Origin: JANMAT01 sp031359995
GTDB taxonomy: Bacteria; Actinomycetota; Acidimicrobiia; Acidimicrobiales; Ilumatobacteraceae
NCBI GenBank assembly: GCA_031359995.1
Contig: JANMAT010000027.1
Location: 1-13,957 of the forward strand
Direction of reading: 5' to 3'
Length of the DNA: 13,957 nt
The notes beneath the pieces are model-generated. The model was given only the letters and a program-made list of their open reading frames with translations. It was not told the DNA's origin and did no database searches. Shown here piece by piece: positions 7,017 to 13,957 of this stretch; position 1 is the first letter of the stretch; each line of letters begins with the position of its first letter. Made by a program: the position numbers and the translations under genes.

Positions 7017-8621
7017 ATGACCATGACAACTTCACCCACCGACGCGCACGCCGGCGATCACGCCTCAGCGTCCTCGGTGCGCCCGTACGTTGCTCCCACC
7101 GGCGCCGCTGCGTGGATCACCACTGGTGACCACAAGCGGATCGGGCGGCTGTTCGCAGGGTTCGCCCTGTTGTTCGGTCTGGCCACCGCCGCCGTGGGGG
7201 CCCTGCTCAGCCTCGAGCGGGTCGACGAGTCGTCGAAGGTGGTGTTGCAGGCCGACTCCATCGTGCAGCTCTTCTCGCTGTACCGCTACGCGCTGATCTA
7301 CCTCGTCAGCCTCCCGCTGCTGCTCGGCGTGGCCATCGCCGTGGTGCCCCTGCAGGTGGGCGCCCGGGGCATCTCGTTCCCCCGAGCGGCGGCCATGTCC
7401 TTCTGGATGTGGCTCGTCGGTGGCGGCCTCATGATCGGCGCCTACGCCGCCAACGGCGGTCCGGGTGGCGGTGACACGCAGGCCGTGTCGCTGTTCCTCG
7501 TGTCGCTCATCATGGTGCTGGTGGCCCTCGTGACCGTCGGCGTGTGCCTCACCACCACGGTCCTCACCGGCCGGGCGGCGGGCATGAGGCTCGAGCAGGT
7601 CCCGGCGCTCGCCTGGGCCGCCATGGTCACCGGCGTGGGTCTCGTGGTCTCGCTGCCGGTCGTCATCGGCAACCTGGTGATGCTCACGATCGACCACCGC
7701 TACGGCCAGACGCTGTTCGGCGGCAACGCCGGGGTCGCCAAGTACATCGACGTCGCGGTGCGCCAGCCGCAGATCTACCTCTACGTCGTGCCGGTCCTGG
7801 GCATCGTGGCCGACATCGTCGCCACCGCCTCCCGGGTCCGCCAGGCCGTGCGGGGTCCGTTGTTCGCGGCCATCGGGCTGTCGGTCGTCCTCGGCATCGG
7901 CGTCGACATGCAGGCGTCGGTGAACCCCGACGTCCGCAACCAGTTCCTGTTCATCTTCGCGTCGGTCGCCTTCGTGCTGCCGCTGGTGATGGTGCTCGGC
8001 TGGGTGGCGCTGGCGCTGAAGAACGGCAAGACCCGGGCCACCGGTGCGCTGGTGCTCGCCATGTTCTCGCTGCTCCTGCTGGTGGCCGCCGGCCTGCTCG
8101 GTGCCCTCACCGGCTTCGAGCGGCTCGGTCTGGTCGGCTCGACCTACGAGACCGGTCATCTGAACCTGGTCATCGGCGCCGGCATCCTGGCCGGGCTCGC
8201 CGGCCTGGCCCACTGGTGGCCCAAGCTCTCGGGTCGGCTCCTGGCCGATGCCTTGGTGAAGCTGCTGGCGCTGCCGGCCGCCGGCGCCGTGGTGCTCATC
8301 GGTGTCATGGAGATCGTGATCGGGCTGGCCGACAAGGTCCCCGCCGACAAGGTCAAGGACACCGGCTCGAGCATGGCCCAGGCCGCCGGCGTGGTCGGCT
8401 TCGTCGGGCAGGTCCTCCTGCTCGTCGTGCTGGTGGCGTTCGCCGGGCTGCTGGTCCGGGCCAGCCGGGGCGGTGACGCCGCCGGCGACGATCCGTGGGA
8501 CGGTCAGACGCTCGAGTGGGCGACGCCGTCGCCGGCGCCGGCCGACAACTTCGCCAGCCTGCCCGTGGTCACGTCGGCCGAGCCGCTGCTCGACCTGAAG
8601 CACGCCGGAAAGGACGCCTGA
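7017..8621 (+). CDS. Degenerate cytochrome oxidase subunit I-like protein, most metal ligands lost
   Basis: This 534-residue protein has about 12 membrane segments and is clearly homologous to the CtaD encoded downstream. Shared landmarks are PLQVGARGISFPRA (111-124), a TGRAAGMRLEQVP loop (184-196), HWWPKLSGRLL (399-409) and a DPWDGQTLEW tail (492-501). Against CtaD, heme a ligand H96 is Y89, CuB ligand H274 is Q250, the H323-H324 pair is absent (GVDMQAS), and heme ligand H411 is N383; only H381 (for H409) remains. The proton-path residues E276, D125 and K352 are replaced by Q252, G118 and a hydrophobic residue. It cannot be a normal terminal oxidase. The open full-length frame argues against decay. 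ATG 7017 is preferred; in-frame ATG 6936 precedes a -10-like site. Its function is unknown. Confidence 0.85.
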   Translation: MTMTTSPTDAHAGDHASASSVRPYVAPTGAAAWITTGDHKRIGRLFAGFALLFGLATAAVGALLSLERVDESSKVVLQADSIVQLFSLYRYALIYLVSLPLLLGVAIAVVPLQVGARGISFPRAAAMSFWMWLVGGGLMIGAYAANGGPGGGDTQAVSLFLVSLIMVLVALVTVGVCLTTTVLTGRAAGMRLEQVPALAWAAMVTGVGLVVSLPVVIGNLVMLTIDHRYGQTLFGGNAGVAKYIDVAVRQPQIYLYVVPVLGIVADIVATASRVRQAVRGPLFAAIGLSVVLGIGVDMQASVNPDVRNQFLFIFASVAFVLPLVMVLGWVALALKNGKTRATGALVLAMFSLLLLVAAGLLGALTGFERLGLVGSTYETGHLNLVIGAGILAGLAGLAHWWPKLSGRLLADALVKLLALPAAGAVVLIGVMEIVIGLADKVPADKVKDTGSSMAQAAGVVGFVGQVLLLVVLVAFAGLLVRASRGGDAAGDDPWDGQTLEWATPSPAPADNFASLPVVTSAEPLLDLKHAGKDA

Positions 8622-9208
8622 TGCTCGCCCTCCCCGCCGCCCCGGCACCGCCCCGCCGTCGGCAGCTGCTCGTCGGCACGGCGCTCGCCGCGGCCGCCGG
8701 CGCCATGGCCATCGGTGGCCAGTTGGCGTTCTACATGCAGGTGCGTGACAACGCCGGTGGCAGCACCACCAAGTGGTTCCCGCCCAAGACGGTCGTGAAC
8801 GAGGTGGCGGCGAACACGATGCTGTTCACCCTCTTCGCCGCCTCCCTCATCGTGCAGTGGGCGGTCTACGCCGTCCACCGCGGCGACCGGCGCCACACGG
8901 GCTACGCCCTCGGCCTCGTCGCCGTGTTCGGGGTGTCCCTCATCACGGCGCAGGCCCGCATCTACAACGACATGGCGGTGAAGGTCGCCGGGACCAAGCA
9001 GTACGGCCCGCTCTTCTACGGCATCACCGGCCTGTTCCTGTTCCTCGTGGTGATCGGCATCGGCTTCGCCGCCGTGGCGGCCTTCCGGGCCCTCGGTGGC
9101 CGGGCCACCGGCGCCGACCGCGAGATCGTGTCCGCTACCGCGCTGTGGTGGCACGTCCTGTCGGGCGTGTTCTGCTTCGTGTGGTTCGTGATCTACGTCG
9201 TGAAGTAG
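8621..9208 (+). CDS. Cytochrome oxidase subunit III-like membrane protein, divergent
   Basis: This 195-residue protein has about five membrane segments (roughly 15-37, 64-86, 95-112, 128-156 and 175-193). Its architecture and the C-terminal LWWHVLSGVFCFVWFVIYVV resemble the last helix of heme-copper oxidase subunit III. The upstream helix GITGLFLFLVVIG occupies the place of the usual G-x-H-G-x-H motif but lacks both histidines. The assignment is by fold pattern and context and is less certain than for its neighbours. Its ATG shares one base with the stop of the subunit I-like gene, with AAAGGA about 6 bases upstream, so the two are translationally coupled. It probably partners the degenerate subunit I as CtaE partners CtaD. 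Confidence 0.65.
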   Translation: MLALPAAPAPPRRRQLLVGTALAAAAGAMAIGGQLAFYMQVRDNAGGSTTKWFPPKTVVNEVAANTMLFTLFAASLIVQWAVYAVHRGDRRHTGYALGLVAVFGVSLITAQARIYNDMAVKVAGTKQYGPLFYGITGLFLFLVVIGIGFAAVAAFRALGGRATGADREIVSATALWWHVLSGVFCFVWFVIYVVK

Positions 9209-9225
9209 CGGGGAGCCACCGGAGC

Positions 9226-10269
9226 ATGTTCACCACAGGATCCAAGTTCTTCTTCGGCGCCGCCATCATCGGCCTGGTCGCCGCCATCGTCTACGGCACC
9301 AGTTCGGGCGACCCGATCTTCACCGGCACGATCGTGCTGGTGTCGCTCACCATCGTCGCCTCGCTGCTCGGCGGCGTGGTCTCGGTCATCCGTGACGGCA
9401 ACCGCCCGGCCACCGCCGGTGGCGAGCCGGTGGCTCCCACCCACCAGGTGGCGCCCTACAGCCTCTGGCCCATCGCGCTGGCCTTCGCCGCCGGCGTCAC
9501 CGCCCTGGGCATCGCTGTCGACAACCGGGCGTTCCTGCTCGGCCTCGTCGCCCTGCTGGTGGTCGGCATCGAGTGGGCCGTGCAGGGCTGGGCCGACGGT
9601 GCGTCGGCCGACCCGGCCTACAACAAGGCCGTGCGGGGCAAGTTCATGCACGCCCTCGAGTTCCCGGTCGTCGGCGCCCTCGGCGTCGGCATCGTCGGGT
9701 TCCTCTTCTCCCGGCTCATGCTCACGCTGCACGAGAACGCCGCCGTCGTGGTGTTCGTCGTGGTCGGCGCCCTGGTGCTCGGCGGTGCCGTCATCCTGGC
9801 CGGCGCGCCTGGTCTGGCCAAGCGGGCCCTGCCGGTGTTCGGCGTGGTCGGCTTCGCCGGCCTGCTGGCCGCCGGCGTCGTCGGCATCGCCCGAGGCGAG
9901 GCCGACCACACCGAGCTCCAGGAGAAGACCGGCAACGCCGTGGCCCTGAAGTCGAACCCCGAAGCGGTCATCACCATCACCGAGGGCAAGCTCAGCGTCG
10001 ACAAGCTCACGATCCCCAAGGGCATCACCGCCAACCTGCTGTTCCGCAACGACGACAAGGAAGCCCGCGAGCTCGTCGTCGTGGGCAAGCGGGCCCGCAA
10101 GGAAGGCACCCAGACGGTGGTCGAGCAGTTCACCGCCCAGACCGAGGCCATCGCCGGTGGCAAGGTGGCGCTGTTGACCGTGCGGCTGCCCAAGCCCGGT
10201 GAGTACGACTTCTACGTGGCCGACGAGGCCGGCTCGAAGGTCGCCACCGGCAAGGTGGTTGTGCCGTGA
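9226..10269 (+). CDS. CtaF-like (subunit IV) and cupredoxin-like fusion membrane protein
   Basis: This 347-residue protein has seven predicted membrane segments followed by an exported domain. Residues 1-125 resemble actinobacterial oxidase subunit IV (CtaF): KFFFGAAIIGLVAAIVYG, a second helix pair, then the SLWPIALAFAAGVTALGIAV signature (79-98). Three further helices span about 141-223. Residues 246-347 look like a cupredoxin beta-sandwich (TIPKGITANLLFRNDD, GGKVALLTVRLPKPGEYDFY, GKVVV end). Seven helices put this domain outside the cell if the N-terminus is cytoplasmic. The domain contains no Cys, His or Met, so it cannot hold type 1 copper or CuA. The start at 9226 has GGGGAG ten bases upstream and lies 17 bp after the subunit III-like stop. 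It could be the missing subunit IV of the oxidase or part of a separate complex. Confidence 0.75.
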   Translation: MFTTGSKFFFGAAIIGLVAAIVYGTSSGDPIFTGTIVLVSLTIVASLLGGVVSVIRDGNRPATAGGEPVAPTHQVAPYSLWPIALAFAAGVTALGIAVDNRAFLLGLVALLVVGIEWAVQGWADGASADPAYNKAVRGKFMHALEFPVVGALGVGIVGFLFSRLMLTLHENAAVVVFVVVGALVLGGAVILAGAPGLAKRALPVFGVVGFAGLLAAGVVGIARGEADHTELQEKTGNAVALKSNPEAVITITEGKLSVDKLTIPKGITANLLFRNDDKEARELVVVGKRARKEGTQTVVEQFTAQTEAIAGGKVALLTVRLPKPGEYDFYVADEAGSKVATGKVVVP

Positions 10270-10309
10270 GCCACGAGCGCAGCCTTCGCCCGGCGGACGA
10301 GTCGGGCGG

Positions 10310-10315
10310 TACGGT
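10310..10315 (+). promoter_or_regulatory. Possible internal -10 box before ctaC
   Basis: TACGGT fits TAnnnT and lies in the 77-bp gap between the fusion gene and ctaC, the largest gap in the respiratory array. A poor TTCGCC lies 19 bp upstream. If used, it would let the caa3 genes be expressed without the degenerate module. Confidence 0.22.
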
Positions 10316-10346
10316 GGCGACAGGACCGATGGAGAGGGAGTACCGG

Positions 10347-11531
10347 ATGCGCAACGGTGTTCGGCGCGCTGGCGGAGCGGCAGCCGCGTTGGCGGCCTTG
10401 GCGCTGCTGTCCGGCTGTGGGGCCCGACAGAGCATCTTCCAGACCAAGGGCGACGCGTCCCAGAAGATCAACGATCTCCAGGTCCCGGTCTTCCTCGTCG
10501 CCGGGGTCGTGGGTGTCGTCGTGTTCGCAGCGATCGGTTTTGCCCTCTGGAAGTTCCGCGACAGGCCGGGTCGTCAGATCCCCGTACAGAGCCACGGCAA
10601 GAAGGCCGTCGAGATCGGCCTCACCGTGCTGTCGGCGACGATCCTGCTGCCGATCGCGGTGCTCACGGTGTCGACCATCTTCCAGCTGGCCAAGAGCCCC
10701 GACAACGCCCTCGTGGTGCGGGTCACGGGCCAGCAGTGGTGGTGGGAGTACACCTACCCGAGCATCAACGGCGCATCCGGTCGCCCGCTCGTGACGTCGG
10801 GTGAGCTGGTCATCCCCACCAACACCGCCGTGAAGCTCGAGATCACCAGCCGTGACGTCATCCATTCGTTCTGGATCCCGGCCCTCAACGGCAAGAAGGA
10901 CGCCGTGCCCGGCCGGGTGCACCCGCTGCGCCTCGAGGCCAACGACCCCGGCGTCTACTTCGGTCAGTGCACCGAGTTCTGCGGCCTCAGCCACGCCAAC
11001 ATGCGCCAGCAGGTGATCGCCCTGAACCAGGGCGACTTCGACACGTGGGTGGCCAACCAGCAGAAGCCGGTCACCAAGCCCACCGACGCCACCTCGCCGG
11101 CCGGCAAGGGCTACGACGCCGTCGGCGCCCGCTGCGTGGCCTGCCACCAGGTCGACGGGTACACCGACACCGACGGCAAGCAGGTCGACGCCGCCGCCGA
11201 CGAGCAGCTCGTATCGGGTGCCGCCCCGAACCTCACGCACCTCATGAGCCGAAGCTCGTTCGCCGGGGCGAACTTCGACCTGCGGACCCAGGAGTGCATC
11301 GATCGTCTGCACAACGCCACCCCCGAGCAGTTCGGCGCCGAGTACCTCAAGGGCACCCCGCCCGAGTGCCTCGACCGGGCCAAGCTCGAGGCATGGCTGC
11401 GCAACGCACCAGGCATGAAGGCGATGGCTCCGGATCCGGGGCCGAACGGACTGCGCCGAGGCATGCCGAACTTGGGGCTCAGTGAGCCCCAGATCGACGA
11501 GTTGATCGCCTACCTGAGCAAGCTCAGCTGA
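10347..11531 (+). CDS. ctaC: Cytochrome c oxidase subunit II with fused cytochrome c (caa3-type)
   Basis: This 394-residue lipoprotein has a signal peptide ending in LSGC (Cys24). Two membrane helices at about 46-68 and 92-114 precede the external CuA domain. The QQWWWEY aromatic patch (129-135) serves electron entry. All CuA ligands are present: H173, C208, E210, C212, H216 and M219 in VIHSFWIP and GQCTEFCGLSHANM. A fused cytochrome c domain carries C263-VA-C266-H267, with M373 (RRGMPNLG) the likely sixth ligand. The region between holds an insertion with C317 and C341. It passes electrons to CtaD without needing a separate cytochrome c. ATG 10347 is preferred, with AGGGAG about 6 bases upstream and a short basic n-region; in-frame ATG 10329 is an alternative. 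ctaD follows 17 bp downstream. Confidence 0.95.
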   Translation: MRNGVRRAGGAAAALAALALLSGCGARQSIFQTKGDASQKINDLQVPVFLVAGVVGVVVFAAIGFALWKFRDRPGRQIPVQSHGKKAVEIGLTVLSATILLPIAVLTVSTIFQLAKSPDNALVVRVTGQQWWWEYTYPSINGASGRPLVTSGELVIPTNTAVKLEITSRDVIHSFWIPALNGKKDAVPGRVHPLRLEANDPGVYFGQCTEFCGLSHANMRQQVIALNQGDFDTWVANQQKPVTKPTDATSPAGKGYDAVGARCVACHQVDGYTDTDGKQVDAAADEQLVSGAAPNLTHLMSRSSFAGANFDLRTQECIDRLHNATPEQFGAEYLKGTPPECLDRAKLEAWLRNAPGMKAMAPDPGPNGLRRGMPNLGLSEPQIDELIAYLSKLS

Positions 11532-11548
11532 CGGAGGGCACGCACACC

Positions 11549-13549
11549 ATGGCAATCATCGAACAGCCCCTCGGCCCCTTGGAGCTGGCCCGTGCCGGCG
11601 GCGGCGTCACGCCCTCGTCGGCCATGGGCGTGTTCCGCCGTCCGGTCGCCACCCAGGGGTGGCGGGCCTGGCTCTTCACGGTCGACCACAAGAAGCTCGG
11701 CATCATGTACGGCGTCGCCGCCTTCGCCTTCTTCATCATCGGCGGCTCCGAGGCCCTGCTCATCCGCCTGCAGTTGGCCCAGCCCAACGGCAAGGTGCTC
11801 AGCGCCTCCGTCTACAACCAGATGTTCACGATGCACGCCACCACGATGATCTTCCTCTTCGTGATGCCGATGGCGGCCGCCTTCGCCAACTACTTCGTGC
11901 CGCTGCAGATCGGCGCCCGTGACGTGGCGTTCCCCCGCATCAACGCCTTCGGCTTCTGGGCGTTCCTCTTCGGTGGCCTGCTGCTGAACCTGTCGTGGTT
12001 CCTCGGCGGCGGCGCCGACGGCGGCTGGTTCATGTACGCCCCGAACTCGGGCGTGCAGTTCTCGCCCGGTCACGGCATCGACTTCTGGGTCATGTCGCTC
12101 CTCGTCACGGGCATCGCCTCGCTGACCGGCTCCATCAACCTGATCGTGACCCTCCTGAACATGCGGGCACCGGGCATGAAGCTCATGCGCATGCCGATCT
12201 TCAGCTGGATGGTCTTCGTGGTGCAGTTCCTGCTGGTGTTCGCCGTGCCGGTCATCACCGTGGCCCTGGTGCTGCTCAGCTTCCAGCGAACGTTCGGCGC
12301 CCAGTTCTTCACGGTGCAGGCGGGGGCCGACCCGCTGCTCTGGCAGCACCTCTTCTGGATCTTCGGTCACCCCGAGGTGTACATCCTGGTCCTGCCCAGC
12401 TTCGGCATCATCTCCGAGGTGCTGCCGGTGTTCAGTCGCAAGCCGCTGTTCGGCTACCCGTTCGTCGTGTTCTCGGGCATCGCCATCGGCTTCATGGGCT
12501 GGGGCGTGTGGGCCCACCACATGTTCGCCTCCGGCCTCGGGCCGATCTCGGTGGCGGTGTTCTCGGTCACCACCATGTTCATCGCCCTGCCGACCGGTGT
12601 GAAGATCATCAACTGGATCGGCACCATGTGGGGCGGTCGCCTCACGTTCACCACCGCCATGCTGTTCGCCGTGGGCCTGGTCACCCAGTTCACGATCGGC
12701 GGTCTGTCGGGCGTGACCCACGCCGTCAGCCCCAGCGACACGCAGCAGACCGACACGTATTACATCGTCGCCCACTTCCACTACGTGCTGTTCGGCGGCG
12801 CGGTGTTCGGCATCTTCTCGGGCTTCTACTACTGGTGGCCGAAGATGTTCGGCAAACTGCTGAACGAAAAGCTGGGCAAGTGGAACTTCTGGCTGATGGT
12901 CATCGGCATGAACCTGACCTTCGGTCCCATGCACATCATCGGTCTGCAGGGTCAGCCGCGACGCATGATGAACTGGACCGAAGCCCGTGCGGGCGAGGGG
13001 TTCTTCAACCTCGGCTTCTGGAACCGTGTTGCCTCCACCGGTTCGTTCATCCTGGCCGTCGGCATCTTCGTGTTCCTGGTCAACGTGTGGCACACCACCC
13101 GCAAGGCACCCAAGGCCCCGCTGGATCCGTGGGATGCGCGCAGCCTGGAATGGATGACGCACAGCCCGCCGAAAGAACACAACTGGGATCAGGTGCCCAC
13201 GGTGCATGCGCTCGACGAGTTCTTCCACCGCAAGTACGAAGAGAACGAAGAGACCGGCCAGGTCACCAAGGTGGCAACGGCCGAACAGATCCTGGCCGAG
13301 CAGGAAGCGCACGCCGATATGCACATCCACATGCCGTCGCCGTCGTACAGGCCGATCATTCTGGCCCTCGGTCTGCCGACCATGGCCTACGGCGTCATCT
13401 TCGAACGTCTGCTCATCGCGGTGGGCGGGCTGATCGTGCTGCTGGCGATGTTCGGTTGGTCGCTCGAGCCATCGGTCGCCGACGATTCCGATTTCGACCC
13501 GCCGTCGGATGACGGCGAGCCCACGAAGGAGCTGGCGACCCTTGTCTGA
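11549..13549 (+). CDS. ctaD: Cytochrome c oxidase subunit I (aa3/caa3-type)
   Basis: This 666-residue catalytic subunit reduces oxygen to water and pumps protons. Heme a ligands are H96 (MFTMHATTM) and H411; the heme a3 ligand is H409 (YIVAHFHYV); CuB ligands are H274, H323 and H324 (FGHPEVYIL, WAHHMF), with Y278 available for the His-Tyr crosslink. Proton-path residues D125, E276 and K352 are present, so it is an A1-type enzyme. After the twelve core helices a cytoplasmic linker (about 517-600) leads to two extra helices (602-618, 620-637), as in Bacillus and Thermus caa3 enzymes. GGAGGG lies 10 bases before the ATG. Codon choice shifts from about 12840 onward, with more GAA and GAT. Its last 8 bases overlap ctaE. 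Confidence 0.97.
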   Translation: MAIIEQPLGPLELARAGGGVTPSSAMGVFRRPVATQGWRAWLFTVDHKKLGIMYGVAAFAFFIIGGSEALLIRLQLAQPNGKVLSASVYNQMFTMHATTMIFLFVMPMAAAFANYFVPLQIGARDVAFPRINAFGFWAFLFGGLLLNLSWFLGGGADGGWFMYAPNSGVQFSPGHGIDFWVMSLLVTGIASLTGSINLIVTLLNMRAPGMKLMRMPIFSWMVFVVQFLLVFAVPVITVALVLLSFQRTFGAQFFTVQAGADPLLWQHLFWIFGHPEVYILVLPSFGIISEVLPVFSRKPLFGYPFVVFSGIAIGFMGWGVWAHHMFASGLGPISVAVFSVTTMFIALPTGVKIINWIGTMWGGRLTFTTAMLFAVGLVTQFTIGGLSGVTHAVSPSDTQQTDTYYIVAHFHYVLFGGAVFGIFSGFYYWWPKMFGKLLNEKLGKWNFWLMVIGMNLTFGPMHIIGLQGQPRRMMNWTEARAGEGFFNLGFWNRVASTGSFILAVGIFVFLVNVWHTTRKAPKAPLDPWDARSLEWMTHSPPKEHNWDQVPTVHALDEFFHRKYEENEETGQVTKVATAEQILAEQEAHADMHIHMPSPSYRPIILALGLPTMAYGVIFERLLIAVGGLIVLLAMFGWSLEPSVADDSDFDPPSDDGEPTKELATLV

Positions 13550-13957
13550 CCTCGCAGTGCACACGCCCGCGGCAGGCGGCGATCATGGCGCCGGTCACGC
13601 CGACGATCATGGTGCTCACCACACGTCCACAGGCCTGAGCAACAACAAGATGGCCATGTGGCTGTTCCTGGGCAGCGAGTGCCTGTTGTTCGGCGGGCTC
13701 ATCTCCACGTACATGCTGTACCGCGGTCGCCACTCCGAAAGCCTCGGCCCCGACCAGGTGTACGACATCCCGTTCACGTCGATCAGCTCGTTCGTGCTGC
13801 TGATGAGCTCGCTCACCATGGTGCTGGCAGTCAGTTCGGCGGTGCGTCAGGACGATCGTCGCACCACGCTGTGGCTCACTGTCACGGCGCTGCTGGGTGC
13901 CACCTTCGTCGGTGGCCAGGTGTACGAGTTCACCAGCTTCTACCGCGAGGGCATGGG
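13542..13957 (+). CDS. ctaE: Cytochrome c oxidase subunit III, 3' end outside the window
   Basis: This is a partial gene, about 138 codons, open to the window edge. The N-terminal tail is His-rich (six His between residues 7 and 27). The membrane core begins MAMWLFLGSECLLFGGLIST, whose SE-LFG pattern is typical of subunit III. It continues with TSISSFVLLMSSLTMVLAV and GATFVGGQVYEFTSFY, matching the family's third helix. Subunit III stabilises the catalytic subunit and supports proton uptake. The TTG start at 13542 is preferred: it overlaps the ctaD stop by 8 bases and has AAGGAG ten bases upstream; GTG at 13557 is possible. The known family size of around 200 residues suggests roughly a third is missing. 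Confidence 0.9.
   Translation, partial: MSDLAVHTPAAGGDHGAGHADDHGAHHTSTGLSNNKMAMWLFLGSECLLFGGLISTYMLYRGRHSESLGPDQVYDIPFTSISSFVLLMSSLTMVLAVSSAVRQDDRRTTLWLTVTALLGATFVGGQVYEFTSFYREGM

Noticed and set aside
7017..10269. The degenerate oxidase genes as pseudogenes
   Set aside because: All three have intact frames, coupled starts and stops, preserved membrane topology and the same codon preference as neighbours. Loss is confined to catalytic positions, which suggests retained function.
11510..13564. A 684-codon minus-strand open frame opposite ctaD
   Set aside because: Its composition (His, Glu, Arg and Gln rich, no motif) is what the complement of a GC-rich membrane-protein gene gives. The plus strand encodes an unmistakable CtaD.

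Overview
The window is GC-rich and looks like a chromosomal segment of an actinobacterium, perhaps of the Acidimicrobiia type. Three things point that way: a tRNA-Glu/Asp/Phe cluster, a clpS-DUF2017 pair, and an actinobacterial-style cytochrome oxidase subunit IV (CtaF-like) domain. The lineage is inferred from gene content and was not tested. No mobile element, CRISPR array or integrase is visible.

Layout. Positions 1-339 hold a minus-strand tRNA operon (Glu, Asp, Phe) ending in a strong hairpin. Positions 426-1216 (minus) hold clpS followed by a DUF2017 gene. Positions 1328-2272 (plus) hold ctaB, heme O synthase. Positions 2322-4914 (minus) hold a DUF1800 gene followed by a DUF1501 gene encoding a predicted Tat-exported lipoprotein. 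Divergent from these, 4992-6847 (plus) encodes an OmpR-type response regulator and its histidine kinase, with tandem 11-bp-spaced CTTCAT boxes in the shared upstream region. From 7017 to the window end, a plus-strand array of respiratory genes runs to a truncated ctaE.

The respiratory array has two parts. The distal part is a conventional caa3-type oxidase: ctaC (CuA domain plus fused cytochrome c), ctaD (all heme and CuB ligands present) and ctaE (cut by the window edge). The proximal part, 7017-10269, is the most interesting content. It has a subunit I-like protein that has lost five of the six heme/CuB histidines and the proton-channel residues, a subunit III-like protein without the usual histidine motif, and a fusion of a CtaF-like membrane domain, three further membrane segments and a cupredoxin-fold domain containing no Cys, His or Met. 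Together they form a redox-inactive shadow of an oxidase directly upstream of the real one. All three frames are open and tightly spaced, so they look like maintained genes. Their role is unknown; an accessory, assembly or supercomplex role is my inference.

How the genes fit together: CtaB makes the heme precursor for CtaD. CtaC accepts electrons through its own heme c and CuA and passes them to CtaD, with CtaE in the core. The two-component system lies immediately upstream of the oxidase array and could control it, the divergent DUF1800/DUF1501 pair, or only itself; the sequence does not decide.
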